NCBI RefSeq assembly: GCF_035917455.1
Contig: NZ_CP109078.1
Span: 992,001-1,056,000 of the forward strand
Direction: 5' to 3'
Source: Micromonospora sp. NBC_01796
GTDB taxonomy: Bacteria; Actinomycetota; Actinomycetes; Mycobacteriales; Micromonosporaceae
DNA length: 64,000 nucleotides
Positions 63,201-64,000 of the stretch are shown here, in pieces. Positions within the stretch are counted from its first letter, which is position 1, and each line of letters starts with the position of its first letter. The notes below the pieces were generated by a model. That model was not told the DNA's origin. It saw only the letters and a list, made by a program, of their open reading frames with translations, and ran no database searches. Made by a program: the position numbers and the translations under genes.

Positions 63201-64000
63201 GGTCGGCATCGCGCAGGCGTACCTGGAGCCGGTGACGGACCCGCTCGGTGACCTGGTCGCCCGCTACGCCCGTACGCACGCGCCGTTCCCGGCGGCCACC
63301 TGCGCGGCCCGGTTCGGGCTCGGGGTGTTCGTGGTGGAGCAGGCACTGCGCCGGCTCGCCGCGACCGGTCAGGTGGTGTCGGGCGAGTTCTCACCGGCCG
63401 GCACCGGCACCGAGTGGTGCGGTGCCGAGGTCCTGCGGCTGCTCCGCCGCCGTTCCCTCGCCGCCCTGCGCCGGGAGATCGAGCCCGTCCCGCCGCGTAC
63501 GCTCGCCACCTTCCTGCCCCGCTGGCAGCAGGTCGGCGGCAACGCGAGAGGCGTCGAGGCGGTCGCCGCGGCGATCGAACAGCTCCAGGGCGTGGCGGTG
63601 CCCGCATCGGCGCTGGAGAGCCTGATCCTCCCGGCACGGGTGGCGGACTACTCCCCCGCGTATCTGGACGAGCTCTGCGCCAGCGGCGAGGTGACCTGGG
63701 CCGGTACGGGCGCGATCGGCGCCGCCGACGGCTGGGTCAGCCTCGCGTACGCCGACTCCGCCCCGCTCCTGCTCCCGCCGCCCGATCCGGCGCTCGCCCT
63801 GACCCCGCTGCACCAGTCGATACTGGACGCGCTCGGCGACGGGCAGGCGCTCTTCTTCCGGGCGTTGGCCGACCGGGTCGGTTCGACCGACGACGATCCC
63901 CTGGTCGCCGCCGTCTGGGAGCTGACCTGGGGCGGTTGGTTGACCAATGACACCATCGCCCCGCTGCGTGCGCTGCTCGGCGGACGGGGCGCACACCGGG
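60211..64000 (+). CDS. lhr: Lhr ATP-dependent helicase, 3' end outside window
   Basis: Partial: 1263 codons are visible and the frame runs off the right edge; complete Lhr proteins have about 1500. Superfamily 2 helicase motifs are present: motif I APTGSGKT (44-51), motif II VDEVHA, motif III LSATV, motif IV TIVFTNSRRGAERF, motif V ATSSLELGIDMGAVDLV, and motif VI QRVGRAGH. The Lhr-specific winged-helix and beta-barrel core follow. It translocates 3' to 5' on ssDNA and unwinds RNA:DNA hybrids in mycobacteria and is damage-induced there. The ATG at 60211 gives the normal short N-terminus. Confidence 0.93.
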   Translation, partial: MADVLERFGVATREWFAAAFAAPTAAQAGAWKSIGAGHNALVVAPTGSGKTLAAFLWSLDRLAREPRPEDPKQRCRVLYVSPLKALAVDVERNLRAPLTGIRQASARLGLPPPEITVGMRTGDTPADERRAFARTPPDILITTPESLFLLLTSAARDSLRGVESVIVDEVHAVAATKRGAHLALSLERLDQLLPRPAQRIGLSATVRPIDATARFLAGARPVDVVQPRTPKTIEVSVEVPVEDMTRLDERNPPDDDELGTPRRASIWPAVEERVFQLIREHRSTIVFTNSRRGAERFCARLNELAADEQAGVAAALDAPRAVPAERLPAEIMAQSGAATGAPPVIARAHHGSVSREERKHIEEALKSGQLPAVVATSSLELGIDMGAVDLVVQIEAPPSVAAGLQRVGRAGHQVGAISRGVVFPKHRGDLISCAVVAERMGDGAIEELHYPRNPLDVLAQQIIAMVALDEWRVPDLAALVRRAAPFAELPDSALHAVLDMLSGRYPSTAFAELRPRLVWDRGTDLLTGRAGAQRLAVTSGGTIPDRGLFGVFLAGATRSARVGELDEEMVYESRIGDVFLLGSSSWRIEDITPDRVLVSPAPGQAARMPFWKGDSLGRPIELGRAIGARLRTLVKQDDETATAALRDGGLDAWAAGNLVAYLREQREATRSLPDDRTVVVERFRDELGDWRLAVHSVLGARVNGPWALAIGRRLAERYGVDAQVVPSDDGIVVRLPDTADEPPGADLVGFDPDEIAQIVQEAVGGSAMFAARFRECAARALLLPRRDPRRRQPLWQQRQRAAQLLDVAREYADFPITLEAARECLQDVFDVPALVGLMRDLAARKIRLVEVETNQPSPFARSLLFGYVGAFLYEGDAPLAERRAAALALDSALLGELLGRVDLRELLDPAVVAETERQLQWLTEQRRPRDGEDVVELLRLLGDQTEAELVERGARPEWLTELEATRRILRVRIAGQERWIGVEDAGRFSDALGVALPVGIAQAYLEPVTDPLGDLVARYARTHAPFPAATCAARFGLGVFVVEQALRRLAATGQVVSGEFSPAGTGTEWCGAEVLRLLRRRSLAALRREIEPVPPRTLATFLPRWQQVGGNARGVEAVAAAIEQLQGVAVPASALESLILPARVADYSPAYLDELCASGEVTWAGTGAIGAADGWVSLAYADSAPLLLPPPDPALALTPLHQSILDALGDGQALFFRALADRVGSTDDDPLVAAVWELTWGGWLTNDTIAPLRALLGGRGAHR

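Overview
The window is a chromosomal segment of a very GC-rich actinomycete, most likely of the family Micromonosporaceae. I infer this from the strong G/C bias at third codon positions, the frequent GTG and occasional TTG starts, and actinobacterial gene pairs: an IdeR-type regulator, lexA divergent from a LysM gene, nrdR-nrdJ, recX-recA-DUF3046, gluABCD and an Mnh antiporter operon. The genus cannot be fixed from the sequence alone. No rRNA, tRNA or CRISPR array was found.

Layout. 1-12.6 kb: a PatA-type lysine acetyltransferase (cut by the left edge) with its AcuC-type deacetylase, a 3-mercaptopyruvate sulfurtransferase divergent from ideR, a lipoprotein, L-2-hydroxyglutarate oxidase, a YtrA-type regulator with its ABC transporter, an MFS exporter and a DUF2332 protein. 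12.65-16.5 kb: a small accessory island with a Cys-rich protein, a PD-(D/E)XK nuclease-like protein, a truncated gene, a complete IS5-family element and an inactivated tyrosine recombinase. 16.6-34.4 kb: a housekeeping block with nrdJ, nrdR, a LysM protein, lexA, a surface propeller protein, hflX, malic enzyme, dapF, miaA, a dioxygenase-like protein, a DUF349 protein and miaB. A secreted CBM2-pectate lyase sits between the DUF349 gene and miaB. 34.5-45.4 kb: small hypotheticals, the gluABCD glutamate ABC transporter, RNase Y, recX, recA, DUF3046 and a UdgX-type uracil-DNA glycosylase. 45.5-52.5 kb: a MocR-type regulator divergent from an FMN-barrel/GNAT fusion, a LysE-type exporter, a Spo0M-like protein and two CNNM/CorC membrane proteins. 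52.7-58.9 kb: the Mnh (Mrp) cation/proton antiporter operon, with A and B fused and every junction overlapping by 4 nt. 59.2-64 kb: two small hypotheticals and an Lhr helicase cut by the right edge.

How the genes work together. DNA-damage control recurs. GAAC-N4-GTAC palindromes occur twice between lexA and the LysM gene and once upstream of recA; recA also has a PafBC-type promoter and lhr has a weaker one. dNTP synthesis depends on the B12-dependent NrdJ, with an NrdR-box-like site at the nrdR promoter.

The most unusual non-coding signal is a two-copy palindromic cassette (26.9 and 48.8 kb). Both copies lie between convergent genes and have nearly identical 19-bp arms, different loops, and a C-rich flank on the left with a G-rich flank on the right. 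Also notable are tiny ORFs whose stops overlap the starts of gluC, gluD and a CNNM gene, which suggests translational coupling.
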